The notes: a model not told the origin generated them from the sequence alone. A stretch of 64,000 nt of DNA from Emticicia agri (GCA_945860265.1 CAMAQF010000001.1:1-64000), one strand, 5' to 3'; shown: positions 42,562-52,140, numbered from the stretch's first letter. Numbers and translations: made by a program.

Positions 42562-42697
42562 TCTCATATTGTAAAGCCTTCATCAAAGAAGTTTTTTTGG
42601 ATAAGAATAAAAATTAGGTTTTCGGTATTTTTCTATATTTTTACTTTCCAAACATTTATTTGACCATATTTTATAACCTCTATAAAACTCATTTTCT

Positions 42698-43558
42698 ATG
42701 AAAAAAGTACTCGCTTTTTTGTTATTTCCCTTACTTACATTCTCTCAAGAAGCTGATAAAAAAGAATGGAAACAGCTATTCAACGGCAAAAATCTTGACG
42801 GATGGAAAGTAAAAATCAGAAATTATGAACTCGATAATAATTATGGTAATACTTTCAGAGTGGAAGATGGTTTGATGAAAGTCAGATACGATGCAAGTGC
42901 ATATCCTGCATTCAGTGAACGTTTTGGGCATATTTTTTATTCAGATAAATTCTCTTATTACAAAATTGCGGTTGAATACAGATTTGTAGGCGACCAAGCC
43001 ATCGAAGGGCCAGGTTGGGCGACTCGTAATAGTGGTATTATGGTGCATGGCCAAACACCTGAAAGCATGGGCAAAGACCAAGATTTTCCAATTTCGATTG
43101 AAGTCCAATTATTGGGTGGCTTGGGAAAAGGAAGTCGAACGACTTGCAATGTTTGTACGCCTGGAACAAATATAGTTTATGAAAACAAATTTGATAAGCG
43201 TCACTGTATTAATTCAACCTCAAAAACCTACGATGGCGACCAATGGGTTAGAGCAGAAGTGACCGTTTTGGGTGATTCAGCCATTATTCATTATGTAAAT
43301 GGAGAGAAAGTTTTAGAATATTTACAACCACAAATTGGTGGTGGAAACGTAAGTGGTCACAATCAAAAATTAATAGCCGAAGTTAAATTATTGAAAGAAG
43401 GTTCGATATCTCTTCAAAGTGAAAGTCACCCAGTTGATTTTCGCAAAGTTGAATTATTGAACCTCTGTGGATGCACCGACCCAAAGGCAACGAATTATAA
43501 ATCATACTACCTAAAATCTGATAATACTTCTTGTTTTTATAAAAATAAGAAAAAGTAG
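42698..43558 (+). CDS. DUF1080 (3-keto-disaccharide hydrolase) domain protein
   Basis: 286 residues with a signal peptide (cleavage after LTFSQ). The DUF1080 lectin-like jellyroll begins WKQLFNGKNLDGWKVKI and includes NSGIMVHGQTPESMG, FPISIEVQLLGG and LQSESHPVDFRKVELLNL. The C-terminal CGCTDPKATNYKSYY adds a small cysteine-bearing tail seen on some exported Bacteroidota proteins. Recent work links several DUF1080 proteins to cleavage of 3-keto-glycosides; that role is inferred here. A second DUF1080 protein is encoded at 45655 on the other strand, with a cytochrome between them. Confidence 0.88.
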   Translation: MKKVLAFLLFPLLTFSQEADKKEWKQLFNGKNLDGWKVKIRNYELDNNYGNTFRVEDGLMKVRYDASAYPAFSERFGHIFYSDKFSYYKIAVEYRFVGDQAIEGPGWATRNSGIMVHGQTPESMGKDQDFPISIEVQLLGGLGKGSRTTCNVCTPGTNIVYENKFDKRHCINSTSKTYDGDQWVRAEVTVLGDSAIIHYVNGEKVLEYLQPQIGGGNVSGHNQKLIAEVKLLKEGSISLQSESHPVDFRKVELLNLCGCTDPKATNYKSYYLKSDNTSCFYKNKKK

Positions 43559-43573
43559 TTTAGTTAATGAATT

Positions 43574-43611
43574 AAAAAATGCCCTATAAGAGTTTTCTTA
43601 CAGGGCATTTC
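43574..43611. terminator. Bidirectional terminator between the DUF1080 gene and the cytochrome gene
   Basis: AAATGCCCT and AGGGCATTT arms with an inner AAGA/TCTT pair; A- and T-rich flanks on both strands between convergent genes. Confidence 0.7.
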
Positions 43612-43626
43612 TATATCAAAAACTTC

Positions 43627-45543
43627 CTATTTCAATGAATTTATCCAAGCGGCAATTTGCAATGCATCTGCTCTTGGAACTTGCGGCATTGCAGCCATTT
43701 CGGTGTATCCTGGCCAGTTTTTGGGCTGTGGCTTATAAATTAATTCTACAATTTTTTCGTTTGAATAATTTCTTTTCGCCACATCTTTGTATGCTGGACC
43801 AACCATCCGATTTTCAGATTGGTGACAAGCCAAACAAGTATGTTTTTGTAATAAAGGTTTCACTTCTTCAAAAGTTGGTGCTTTTGAAGCTACTTTCTTA
43901 GCATTTACATCATCTGGTGTTGAAAGTTTTACCTCAACTTTTTCGGTAGTATTTACTTTCAAATTGGCAGGGCGAGGCGAATAGCTACCTATTTTTTCTC
44001 CGAACGGAATATTATTGAGTGTATAAAATACCAAACGATGCAAAAGCATTTTACCATCAGTATCTTTCACATTATTAACTTTTAGTTCGTGAATATAATG
44101 CTCACGCAGGCCATCAACCAATAATCTTACTTTCAAGCCATCATCTGAAACTTTTAAGCCTTTTATGGTCAAAAATTTCTCATCAACGGTCGGACTTCCA
44201 TAAACTGGTTGATATTTATAAATGAAGCTACGGATTTGATAATTCTTAAAATCTGCGGCTGTTGCTTTATTAACAGGCTTCGTAAACTCAACCTCAAAAC
44301 CATCAGGTGTTGCTTTCATGGTTTTCATTTCAAAAGGCATTTTTCCTGTCCAAACCAAGCGTTCTATACCTGCAGTTGCTGTTCCTGCCGAACCCCAGCC
44401 ACGATTAGTTTCACCCACAAACATTGAGCCGTCATTGCCAAAAACCATGCGTAAGGTTCCTGACTGAAAACCATCTTTGAAAGGAAATGCCGCCCCTTGA
44501 TATTCACCATTTACTTTTTCAATGAAAACTCTTGTTAGGTTACTTTTTCCTTGGTCACCCACAAAAAGTTGACCTGTAAATGGCCCAAAAGCACCATTTG
44601 TTACGTCTTTAATAATTTCAGAAGTAGAAATACCTAAAACTCCATGAGGCAACCAAACAGCTGGCAATTTTAGCTCAGGAATATCTTTTTTCATTTCAAA
44701 AAGATACTTGCCACGCTCACTTGCGATATTTTCAGGCTTGATGTAATAGCCATTTGCATCTTTAGTTTTGCGAGGGTCGATTTTAGCATAAAGTTGTTCG
44801 GTCGTGAGTTTTACTGGTGAATTGGGCTCGCCAGTCCAACGTAAACCTGCTGGATGCCCCATAAAATCACCTTTATTCACTTGAGCAATAAAACCCGATC
44901 CCATCCAGTCGCCTTGGTTATCGCCGTACCAAAATTCGCCATCAATAGCACCAATTCCGCACGGAGAACGCATACCCGTTGCGTAAGGCTCCACTTTTCC
45001 ATCTTCCGAAATCTTCATTGCCCAACCCCTACCTGGACGGCGACTCTCTCCTCTCCACCATTCTTCATCACCGAAGGCCACGTTTCCAGTAATAATCATT
45101 GAGCCATCTGGCATTAATTTTGGGCCAAAAGTATATTCGTGATAATGCCCCGAAATTGGTAGATTAGCCACTGTTTCGTAAGAATCAGCACGACCATCGC
45201 CATTTTTATCAGTCAATTTTGTTAATTCGCCACGTTGGGCACAATAAAACGAACCATTTTTATAAACAAGTCCCAAGATTTCGTGCAAACCGCTTGCAAA
45301 TTTTCGGTAATACGGAGCAGTACCTGTATTCATGTACGCATTGTTTATAATCCAAATATCGCCACGGCGAGTAGCCAAAGCCACATCGCCCGAAGGCATT
45401 GTTGTGATACCACCCACTTCCAAAATCATCCCTTCTGGAACAGGCATCGTAATGATGCGATAATACTCATTTTCAGCAGTATTTTGGGCAAATACACTCG
45501 AAAATGTTAGTAGAGAAATAAATATTTTTATGATGTTTTTCAT
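43627..45543 (-). CDS. Secreted beta-propeller dehydrogenase-like protein with C-terminal cytochrome c
   Basis: 638 residues from the ATG at 45543 (MKNIIKIFISLLTFSSVFAQ, a signal peptide); the frame extends 14 codons upstream without a good start. The first 400 residues form a GSDH/PQQ-like propeller (PEGMILEVGGITTMPSGDVAL, HEYTFGPKLMPDGSMIITG, GTLRMVFGNDGSMFVGETNRGWG). The C-terminal 90 residues are a class I cytochrome c with heme site CLACH and the distal Met in the MAAMPQVPRADALQIAAWI helix. It should oxidise a sugar-like substrate in the periplasm and pass electrons to heme. The upstream gene on the same strand is a DUF1080/PA14-like protein, so they are likely an operon. Confidence 0.85.
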   Translation of the reverse strand: MKNIIKIFISLLTFSSVFAQNTAENEYYRIITMPVPEGMILEVGGITTMPSGDVALATRRGDIWIINNAYMNTGTAPYYRKFASGLHEILGLVYKNGSFYCAQRGELTKLTDKNGDGRADSYETVANLPISGHYHEYTFGPKLMPDGSMIITGNVAFGDEEWWRGESRRPGRGWAMKISEDGKVEPYATGMRSPCGIGAIDGEFWYGDNQGDWMGSGFIAQVNKGDFMGHPAGLRWTGEPNSPVKLTTEQLYAKIDPRKTKDANGYYIKPENIASERGKYLFEMKKDIPELKLPAVWLPHGVLGISTSEIIKDVTNGAFGPFTGQLFVGDQGKSNLTRVFIEKVNGEYQGAAFPFKDGFQSGTLRMVFGNDGSMFVGETNRGWGSAGTATAGIERLVWTGKMPFEMKTMKATPDGFEVEFTKPVNKATAADFKNYQIRSFIYKYQPVYGSPTVDEKFLTIKGLKVSDDGLKVRLLVDGLREHYIHELKVNNVKDTDGKMLLHRLVFYTLNNIPFGEKIGSYSPRPANLKVNTTEKVEVKLSTPDDVNAKKVASKAPTFEEVKPLLQKHTCLACHQSENRMVGPAYKDVAKRNYSNEKIVELIYKPQPKNWPGYTEMAAMPQVPRADALQIAAWINSLK

Positions 45544-45609
45544 TTTTTTAGTCGCTATATACTTTAAGCAATACGCCATAAGCATTTTTTATTCAAAATT
45601 TAAGTATTG

Positions 45610-45644
45610 TAGTTGTGGCCCAAATTTGAGGTGTGTCACAACTA
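45610..45644. other. Hairpin between the cytochrome and DUF1080/PA14 genes
   Basis: TAGTTGTG / CACAACTA with a 19-base loop in the intergenic space of the two minus-strand genes. It may mark a processing or partial termination point. Confidence 0.35.
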
Positions 45645-45654
45645 ATCGTTTCTT

Positions 45655-47478
45655 TTACCAAATAATCGAATAGGTAATTTTTTCGCCAAGTGGAAGTACC
45701 AATTCTTTCATTCCTCCCGACTCGCGGATGCTAGGTGTACCTTCGATTATTTTTATGTAGTAGCTGTTTTCACCGATAATAAATATGCCATCGCTCAACT
45801 TTGTTATATTTTGAGCGACTGCTAATCTTGCATAAATATTTAATAATGAGCCTTTTACAGAAATCTCACGCTGGAACATTTTGCCGTCTTCAGTTGGTAA
45901 AATTTTGTCAGATACGTTTACGCCTGCGTAATCATACTTAAATGTTGGTTGGCCAGCTTCATCTAATTCATATCCACGAGGACGGTAAGTAGCATCTAAT
46001 TCGCTCCATGCGTCAGTAGCAGAACTCAGTACATTTAAAAGTGGAGCAAGTCCGAAAGCAGTCAAACTTCCCATTGGCTTCGAGCTACCATCACCACGAT
46101 CGTTCCACATTGGTGTAGTATTCAAGAAACCACCTTTCCAAATTTGAAACAAAGCAGCGTTGTCTAAATCATAGGCATAGTGAATATTTTCTTTGTTTCC
46201 AACCGAAACTGCGTGAACAACGCGTTTGCCTTTTTGGCCTTCACGAATATCCATGAATGAACGGAAAACAACAGGCTCAGTAGTTGGATTGAGCATGATT
46301 GGTGAAGTTGGATTAGCCACCAAAGTAGAGTTTGCGTAATGAAGTGCTTGCTTACGAATCGTCGCTGATTCGGCATAAAGCCCCAAGGCTGGTGCTAACC
46401 AACCATCGGCTTTCCAATAATACATTTCAAAATCAACATCGCCCGCTGGAAGATCAATCATTGCCTGGCGACTTTCACCCGAATTTAACCAACCATTTTT
46501 AAAAGCATCTACTCCGTTGATTTTAATTTGTGTGTTCCCGCCGTGAACGGCCGTAAAAGTATATTTCCCAGCATCTGGCACATTGATTTTGCCAACATAT
46601 TTTACTGCAAACTCATTTTCAGCATTGCTCACATTCCAATTTAGGAGTGCAGCATTTCCGCTTGTTTCAGGTTTAATTTTCTCAATATCAGCCACTGTAC
46701 GGAAATTTCCTTTATAAACACCAAATTTTAAATCTTTAAAAGTAAGAGATTTTTGATTATAAATTTTGTATTTGATATTGCGAAAAGCTACATTGCCGTG
46801 GTCGCCTTGAAAACGTAATGGACCTTTCGAAACTTCGTTGTCTAACAATGTTCCACGAGTCGGGCCTGTGAGTTCGACATTTTCGTGAATCAAAACACCA
46901 TTCAAGATGATTGACAAAATTTTTGCATCGCTGATTTTTTTTCCTGCGGCATCAAAGCGTGGTGCTTGAAAGGAAATCTTAATATTTTGCCATAAACCAG
47001 GTGCTTTTGCTACATTTAGGCGTGGTGCGATACCTTGATAACCTTTCAAGCCTTCGGGTTTTGATTCGTCCCAACGCTCATAAATTCCTCCAACATCACC
47101 ATATTTAGGATTTCTATTTCCCCAACTATCATTCAGCTGAACTTCGTAGCGGCCTTGTAGATAAATGCCCGAATTAGAGCCTTTTGCCATCATAAAATCA
47201 AGGTCAAGGTCTAAATCGCCGTGTTCCATTAAAGTCAAAATATCTTTTTCAATGCCATATTTGCCGATTTCGTGCTTGCAAGATAAAATTCCTGTGCCTG
47301 CTTCGGTTGTTGTCATATTTGTTTGATTGATACTTGCAGTGATACCACCAACGATAACCCAGTTTTCTTTGATTGGGCGAAATGCCGACATATCATTAAG
47401 TGAAAGAGTTTGTTGGGCATAAGTTGTACTTGCCCAAAGGCTACAAAAAATGATTTTTTTAATGATGTTTTGCGTCAT
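45655..47478 (-). CDS. Secreted DUF1080 protein with an additional PA14-like domain
   Basis: 607 residues from the ATG at 47478 (MTQNIIKKIIFCSLWASTTYAQQ, signal peptide); the frame runs 19 codons further upstream. Residues about 25-240 are a DUF1080 (3-keto-disaccharide hydrolase-like) jellyroll with DLDLDFMMAKGSNSGIYLQG and GPLRFQGDHGNVAFRNIKY. Residues 255-375 resemble a PA14-type carbohydrate-binding domain (GKYTFTAVHGGNTQIKING, DVDFEMYYWKADGWLAPAL). The remaining 230 residues form a further beta-rich domain without a name I recognise. It heads the operon with the cytochrome protein and has a clear promoter. Confidence 0.83.
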   Translation of the reverse strand: MTQNIIKKIIFCSLWASTTYAQQTLSLNDMSAFRPIKENWVIVGGITASINQTNMTTTEAGTGILSCKHEIGKYGIEKDILTLMEHGDLDLDLDFMMAKGSNSGIYLQGRYEVQLNDSWGNRNPKYGDVGGIYERWDESKPEGLKGYQGIAPRLNVAKAPGLWQNIKISFQAPRFDAAGKKISDAKILSIILNGVLIHENVELTGPTRGTLLDNEVSKGPLRFQGDHGNVAFRNIKYKIYNQKSLTFKDLKFGVYKGNFRTVADIEKIKPETSGNAALLNWNVSNAENEFAVKYVGKINVPDAGKYTFTAVHGGNTQIKINGVDAFKNGWLNSGESRQAMIDLPAGDVDFEMYYWKADGWLAPALGLYAESATIRKQALHYANSTLVANPTSPIMLNPTTEPVVFRSFMDIREGQKGKRVVHAVSVGNKENIHYAYDLDNAALFQIWKGGFLNTTPMWNDRGDGSSKPMGSLTAFGLAPLLNVLSSATDAWSELDATYRPRGYELDEAGQPTFKYDYAGVNVSDKILPTEDGKMFQREISVKGSLLNIYARLAVAQNITKLSDGIFIIGENSYYIKIIEGTPSIRESGGMKELVLPLGEKITYSIIW

Positions 47479-47503
47479 TATTGAGATGTTAAGGTTTATA
47501 TAA

Positions 47504-47536
47504 CAAAGATAAAAGCAAAAAATGATTTGAAACAAA
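47504..47536 (-). promoter_or_regulatory. Promoter of the DUF1080/PA14-cytochrome operon
   Basis: On the minus strand: TTTG (47536-47533), 21-base spacer, TATCTTTG (47511-47504). It lies 26 bases before the ATG at 47478. Confidence 0.6.
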
Positions 47537-47653
47537 GTTTTTAAAAAATTTTAATATTTCAAGTAATGCAATATTTTCTTATATTTTGTCGTAAACTTGC
47601 AAGAAAAATCCCCACCAAACTCTCTCTGATAAGAAGGGCTTAATTAAAGATTC

Positions 47654-48715
47654 ATGAAATCAAATCGTATAATTCTTATTTTTATATTTTTTAGCGTTGG
47701 GTATTTTCTATATTTCAGAGGGAAATCAGGCCCAATTGTTGATCTATGGAAAGTAGTTACTGGAGTTTTTGAATCAAAAAACTCAAAATCAGAAGAGAAA
47801 AACCCATATAAAGCCAAAGAACCAGAAATCGAAACAACCGCAACTAATGGCGATGAAAAATACGACGATGCAGCAAAGGCAAGTAATATAATTGCTAAAA
47901 AAAAGAGCAATGATAAGCAAGAAAAAGAAGATGATTCTTCGATTTTTGATAGAATAAAAAACAAGATTTTTAATACAAATACGCAAGAAGAAAGTAGCGA
48001 TAATGGTGAAATTCCTGATTTTGTACTTCCTGCTATTCATTATGGTGACGAAATTATTAAGCATAAAAATTACACACTTCGCTACGAAGAAGACTACGAA
48101 GTACCTGCTTGGGTAGCTTATAAACTTCGCGGAGAATATACGAAGGGATTTGCAAATAGAGCTGTAAATCAGTTTATTCCCGACCGAAAAGTAAAAGACA
48201 ATTCAGCTCTGACAGGCGATTATAGCAATACAGGCTATGACCGTGGACACATGCTGCCCGCAGGAGATTTTAAATGCTGCCAAGAATTGATGAACGAAAC
48301 TTTTTTTATGAGTAATATTTGTCCACAAGTACCTGATTTTAATCGTGGAATTTGGGAAAACATTGAAGAAAGAGTAAGAGGTTGGGCGGTGCGAGATGAA
48401 GAAGTTTTTGTAGTAACTGGCCCTATTTTAAGAAAAGGTTTGCCTACAATCGGGCGGTATAATAGGGTGGCTATACCTGAGTATTTTTATAAGATTGTAT
48501 TGTTTTATCAGCCAAAATCTGACAAAAAATCTCGTATGATAGCGTTTTTATTACCAAATGAAGCACTTTTTGGAAAAAGAATGAATAATTATGTAGTTTC
48601 GGTTGATGAGGTTGAAAAAGTTACAGGCATAGATTTCTTTGCCAAACTTCCTGCCGATATTCAGACAAAACTTGAAGCAAACAGCAGTTGGAGCGATTGG
48701 ACAAAGATTCAGTAG
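47654..48715 (+). CDS. DNA/RNA non-specific endonuclease, membrane-anchored or secreted
   Basis: 353 residues. An N-terminal hydrophobic helix (IILIFIFFSVGYFLYF) anchors or exports the protein; a Lys/Glu-rich linker of about 90 residues follows. The nuclease domain (residues 120-350) has the NUC1 signature NTGYDRGHMLPAGDFK with the catalytic His, the metal Asn region in CPQVPDFNRGIWENIEERVR, and EEVFVVTGPIL. Enzymes of this fold degrade DNA and RNA non-specifically, usually outside the cytoplasm. No immunity gene is next to it, so a nutritional role is more likely than a toxin role. Confidence 0.9.
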   Translation: MKSNRIILIFIFFSVGYFLYFRGKSGPIVDLWKVVTGVFESKNSKSEEKNPYKAKEPEIETTATNGDEKYDDAAKASNIIAKKKSNDKQEKEDDSSIFDRIKNKIFNTNTQEESSDNGEIPDFVLPAIHYGDEIIKHKNYTLRYEEDYEVPAWVAYKLRGEYTKGFANRAVNQFIPDRKVKDNSALTGDYSNTGYDRGHMLPAGDFKCCQELMNETFFMSNICPQVPDFNRGIWENIEERVRGWAVRDEEVFVVTGPILRKGLPTIGRYNRVAIPEYFYKIVLFYQPKSDKKSRMIAFLLPNEALFGKRMNNYVVSVDEVEKVTGIDFFAKLPADIQTKLEANSSWSDWTKIQ

Positions 48716-48723
48716 TATGACAT

Positions 48724-48758
48724 AAATAGAGCCTTCGCCTAAAGTGAAGGCTTATTTA
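48724..48758. terminator. Bidirectional terminator between nuclease and retropepsin-like genes
   Basis: AAATA-G-AGCCTTC and GAAGGCT-T-ATTT arms with a 9-base loop, between convergent genes, flanked by A/T runs. Confidence 0.7.
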
Positions 48759-48764
48759 AACTTC

Positions 48765-50036
48765 TTAAATCATTCGTTTCAAATTGAATGTTGCCACTTT
48801 CAATTCTCCTTTTCTTCTGAAGAAAAACTCCACTTCTTTGCCTTCTTTACGAGACAATATTTTATAAAGCTCGCTTATATTCATGTTTTTCACATTCTGA
48901 TTGTTCACAAAAATCAACTCATCGCCTTCTTCCAAACCCGCCTCATCGGCTGGTGAGCCTTTGATAACTTTATTTACTACAAATTGATCAAAATCTGTTC
49001 CTTTGGCACGTACATCTAATCCGCTCATGTCGTGCTCAAATGTTTCTTTCATTCGATTTCTCAAAGGCTTCATGCTCATGTAGCCATCACGATAATTGAG
49101 CGTTACGGTGAATCGACGTAATAATTCGCAACCTATACTACCTTGACGTTTGGTATCATCAGCAGTAAATTTCATACTAAATGATAAACTATCAGGGAAC
49201 GAAGCCAAAATATTTTTCATTTCAATACTTCCCATCTTGATTTTATCGACACGACCAATATTTCCGTTGATTTCTCCATTCAATCCACGTCCTAAATTGG
49301 CACGCATGACTTTATCAGGGAGATGAATCGGTTCTTTTTCGCCCGCATTCAGCAATAGAGCATGGCCTGCACCTGTATCAATAACTAATCGCATCGGAAT
49401 TAGTTTTTGGTCATTACTCACCATCGCAATCGCATCAGTATATGGCTTCGACTGCGTCAATACAATCGGATACTGTGTACCCATTGATTTTTTGTACTTA
49501 AATTTATTGGGGTCGGTGAGTGTTAGTTTTTTATTTTCAAAATCAATTGTTACGACAAAATTGCTGAAAATGTCATGGCCAAAAATGCCGTGAATCGCTA
49601 CACCCAAAAACTCTGATAATTGCAATACATCGTTATCCAAAACCACCAAACTTTGCTGTCGAGCAATCACGTCTCCGATTCGGATTGTATGACCAACCGA
49701 TACATTTGCCATGAGAGGCTCTCCTTCGCCAGCACCTGCAATTTTTACTCGACGCACATATTGAACACCCAAAGTCAATGCTCGTTTGGGGTCGGTAATG
49801 ATTGTTGAACTAACGCCTGTATCAAGTATAAAACGAAGGGTGTCTGAACCATCAAGTTGAGCTTTCAGAACGATAAGATTGGCATGTAAGTCAAAGTCAA
49901 ATTTAGCAACTTTCTGATGTTTTCCTCGAAAATGATAACCGTAGCGATCATCTTTCTTTCTGTCTTTTTGAGCAAAACTCAATTGACTGATTATCAACAT
50001 GATAGCTATAAAGCGGAGTTTCGTTAAGTTTTCCAT
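48765..50036 (-). CDS. Secreted retropepsin-like aspartyl protease with a C-terminal PDZ domain
   Basis: 423 residues with a signal peptide (cleavage near SFAQK). Two pepsin/retropepsin-type lobes each carry a DTG: RFILDTGVSSTII (Asp72) and LVIDTGAGHALLL (Asp220), so a single chain can supply both catalytic aspartates. A PDZ domain (about 345-415, VIKGSPADEAGLEEGDELIF) closes the protein. Such fusions are common exported proteins in Bacteroidota; the substrate is unknown. It is divergent from the biosynthetic operon that starts at 50275, with 238 bases between. Confidence 0.88.
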   Translation of the reverse strand: MENLTKLRFIAIMLIISQLSFAQKDRKKDDRYGYHFRGKHQKVAKFDFDLHANLIVLKAQLDGSDTLRFILDTGVSSTIITDPKRALTLGVQYVRRVKIAGAGEGEPLMANVSVGHTIRIGDVIARQQSLVVLDNDVLQLSEFLGVAIHGIFGHDIFSNFVVTIDFENKKLTLTDPNKFKYKKSMGTQYPIVLTQSKPYTDAIAMVSNDQKLIPMRLVIDTGAGHALLLNAGEKEPIHLPDKVMRANLGRGLNGEINGNIGRVDKIKMGSIEMKNILASFPDSLSFSMKFTADDTKRQGSIGCELLRRFTVTLNYRDGYMSMKPLRNRMKETFEHDMSGLDVRAKGTDFDQFVVNKVIKGSPADEAGLEEGDELIFVNNQNVKNMNISELYKILSRKEGKEVEFFFRRKGELKVATFNLKRMI

Positions 50037-50240
50037 AGCTATTTCAATTTTAAGGAAAAATATTATTTTTTCACGTTCCTCATTACGAATTTACAGGAAA
50101 TAGTTTGAGTTTTCATACTTATTTTCTGATTATTTTTAAGAAAAAAGTTCAAAAAAACATTATATTAGCCATTTTTAAGATATTTCTCCTAAAAAGTCTT
50201 AAACAAGAATTAGCATACAATTTTTAGAGAAATAAAATTC

Positions 50241-50248
50241 TATTTTTG
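50241..50248 (+). promoter_or_regulatory. Candidate -7 element for the biosynthetic operon
   Basis: TATTTTTG, matching TAnnTTTG, 26 bases upstream of the first ATG of the operon. A clear TTTG at the -33 position is not visible. Confidence 0.4.
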
Positions 50249-50274
50249 TGGTCATTTAAAACAAGATTCTGTCG

Positions 50275-51261
50275 ATGAAGATTCTGCTTACAGGAGCAAC
50301 GGGTGGTCTAGGATTTCGGACTCTAGAAAAGCTTATTGAAAATCCAAAAATCGAAAAAATCATATCGACTGGACGAGTAATTAGACCAACACATTTTGTT
50401 GAACATAGCAAGGTTAATTACCTGCTTGGCGATTTGGAAAATGCAGATTTCGTTTCAGAATTAGTCAAAAAAGCTGATTACATCATTCATGCGGCAGCAC
50501 TTTCATCGCCGTGGGGTAAATATAGTGAGTTTGAAAAAGCCAACGTTTTCACAATGAATAATTTGATAAACGCTGCTAAAATACACAATATCAATCGTTT
50601 TGTATATGTTTCTACTCCGAGTTTGTACTTCAATGGCCAAGACCGATTTGATGTAAAAGAATCTGATCAGCTACCAACAACGTTTGTCAATGCTTATTCA
50701 AAAACAAAATATGAGGCAGAGCTAGCTTTAGCAAAATCGGGTATTCCGTACGTAACTTTGAGGCCGAGAGCATTGATTGGCCGTGGTGATACCATTATTA
50801 TGCCTCGATTAATAAGGGCTTTTGAAGAGGGAAAACTAAAGATTATTGGTGATGGAAAAAATATAGTAGATTTGACCTCGCTCGCCAATATGGCCGAATC
50901 GATTGAACTTGCGTTGTTTGTAAGTGATGCGGGAATCAATCAGATTTATAATATCACCAACGGCGAACCAGTTCAGCTTTGGAAAACGATTGAAAAAGTA
51001 CTTTCGCTTTTAGGCCATGAAATGAACAAAAAGAAAGTCCCGTACTCAGTGGTAAAGTTCGTTTCTCAAATCATGGAGTTGAAAGCGAAACTAACAAACT
51101 ATAAAGAACCGGCTTTAACTACTTATGGCGTCGGAGTTTTAGCAAAATCATTTACGATGGATATTTCTAAGGCAAAATCGCTTTTAGGGTATTCGCCAAA
51201 AATATCGACCGATGAAGCCATTAATGAGTTTGTGAGTTGGTATAAAAAAGTCAACGGTTAA
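50275..51261 (+). CDS. NAD(P)-dependent epimerase/dehydratase, 3beta-HSD/OleD-like reductase
   Basis: 328 residues of the extended short-chain dehydrogenase type. The nucleotide loop is LLTGATGGLGFRTLEKLIE, the catalytic triad includes Ser in VYVSTPSLYF and Tyr-Lys in NAYSKTKYEAELAL, and the substrate half contains TLRPRALIGRGD and GDGKNIVDLTSLANMA. This combination resembles 3beta-hydroxysteroid dehydrogenase and OleD, the reductase that turns 2-alkyl-3-ketoacids into hydroxyacids. It is the first gene of six in one direction; a KAS III condensing enzyme follows three genes later, so reduction of a condensed beta-keto product is a plausible job. Substrate is an inference. Confidence 0.85.
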   Translation: MKILLTGATGGLGFRTLEKLIENPKIEKIISTGRVIRPTHFVEHSKVNYLLGDLENADFVSELVKKADYIIHAAALSSPWGKYSEFEKANVFTMNNLINAAKIHNINRFVYVSTPSLYFNGQDRFDVKESDQLPTTFVNAYSKTKYEAELALAKSGIPYVTLRPRALIGRGDTIIMPRLIRAFEEGKLKIIGDGKNIVDLTSLANMAESIELALFVSDAGINQIYNITNGEPVQLWKTIEKVLSLLGHEMNKKKVPYSVVKFVSQIMELKAKLTNYKEPALTTYGVGVLAKSFTMDISKAKSLLGYSPKISTDEAINEFVSWYKKVNG

Positions 51262-51291
51262 CGGTCAGTAGTCAAATTTTTCCTTATTTAA

Positions 51292-52140
51292 ATGAAAGTA
51301 GTCAAATTATATCTTGGTTATGCGGGTTTTTGTGAAGCCAAAGAAAGTCACAGTATCAGAGGCGAAGCCAATAGGGAAATTAAGTTTCATGCCTTATTTG
51401 GGTTGATTCAACACCCCGAAAAAGGCTGGATTTTGTATGATACTGGGTACACAAAACGATTTTATGCATGTACAAAAAGCTATCCGAATAAATTGTATGC
51501 CAAAATAACTAAGGTGTTTGTGACCGAAGAAGACGAAATAAAGAATCAACTCAAACATTTTGGCATTATACCTACTGATATTAAGCACATTATTATTACC
51601 CATTTTCACGCCGACCATGTTGCGGGACTAAAAGATTTTGATGAAGCAACTTTCTATTGTTCACGAACAGCGTTCAAGCAATATAAAGAAATCAGCACAT
51701 TTTGGGCTTTCAGTAAAGCAATTTTGAAAGACCTTATGCCCGAAAATTTTGAAAAAAGACTAAAAATCGTTGAAGATTATGGAAAGCCACTCAATGATGA
51801 AATATTTGGCAAAAAATATGATTTATTCAATGACGATTCTTTACTAATTTATGATTTACCTGGCCACGCTGCCGGTCAAATCGGTGTAGAATTAAAGACC
51901 GTTAAACAGCAGTATTTTCTGATTGCTGATGCTTGCTGGAACAGGAAATCTTACGAAGAGATGTTGCTTCCGCCAGCAATCGTCAAGTTATTTTTTGATT
52001 CCTGGCAAGACTTCAAAGATAGCCTTCAGAAAGTAAATTTATTTTATCAAAAATTTCCAGAGATAACCATTGTGCCTACGCATTGCTCGGCAACAACGTC
52101 GGCTCTTGTTTCAAATAATTACGACCTAAATGTTCTTTAA
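51292..52140 (+). CDS. Metallo-beta-lactamase-fold hydrolase in the biosynthetic operon
   Basis: 282 residues, MBL fold. The metal site is complete: THFHADHVAG (His104, His106, Asp108, His109), DLPGHAAGQ (His about 194), the bridging Asp in IADACWN and PTHCSA near the C-terminus. The arrangement and length resemble AHL-lactonase-type (AiiA) enzymes that open lactones, but thioester hydrolysis is also possible. The gene starts 30 bases after the reductase and its last 11 bases overlap the next gene. In the operon it may play the hydrolase part that OleB plays in the Ole pathway. Confidence 0.85.
   Translation: MKVVKLYLGYAGFCEAKESHSIRGEANREIKFHALFGLIQHPEKGWILYDTGYTKRFYACTKSYPNKLYAKITKVFVTEEDEIKNQLKHFGIIPTDIKHIIITHFHADHVAGLKDFDEATFYCSRTAFKQYKEISTFWAFSKAILKDLMPENFEKRLKIVEDYGKPLNDEIFGKKYDLFNDDSLLIYDLPGHAAGQIGVELKTVKQQYFLIADACWNRKSYEEMLLPPAIVKLFFDSWQDFKDSLQKVNLFYQKFPEITIVPTHCSATTSALVSNNYDLNVL

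Noticed and set aside
42698-47478. A polysaccharide utilisation locus
   Set aside because: There is no SusC/SusD pair, no sensor and no clustered glycoside hydrolases; GH30 and FAD oxidoreductase genes are scattered.
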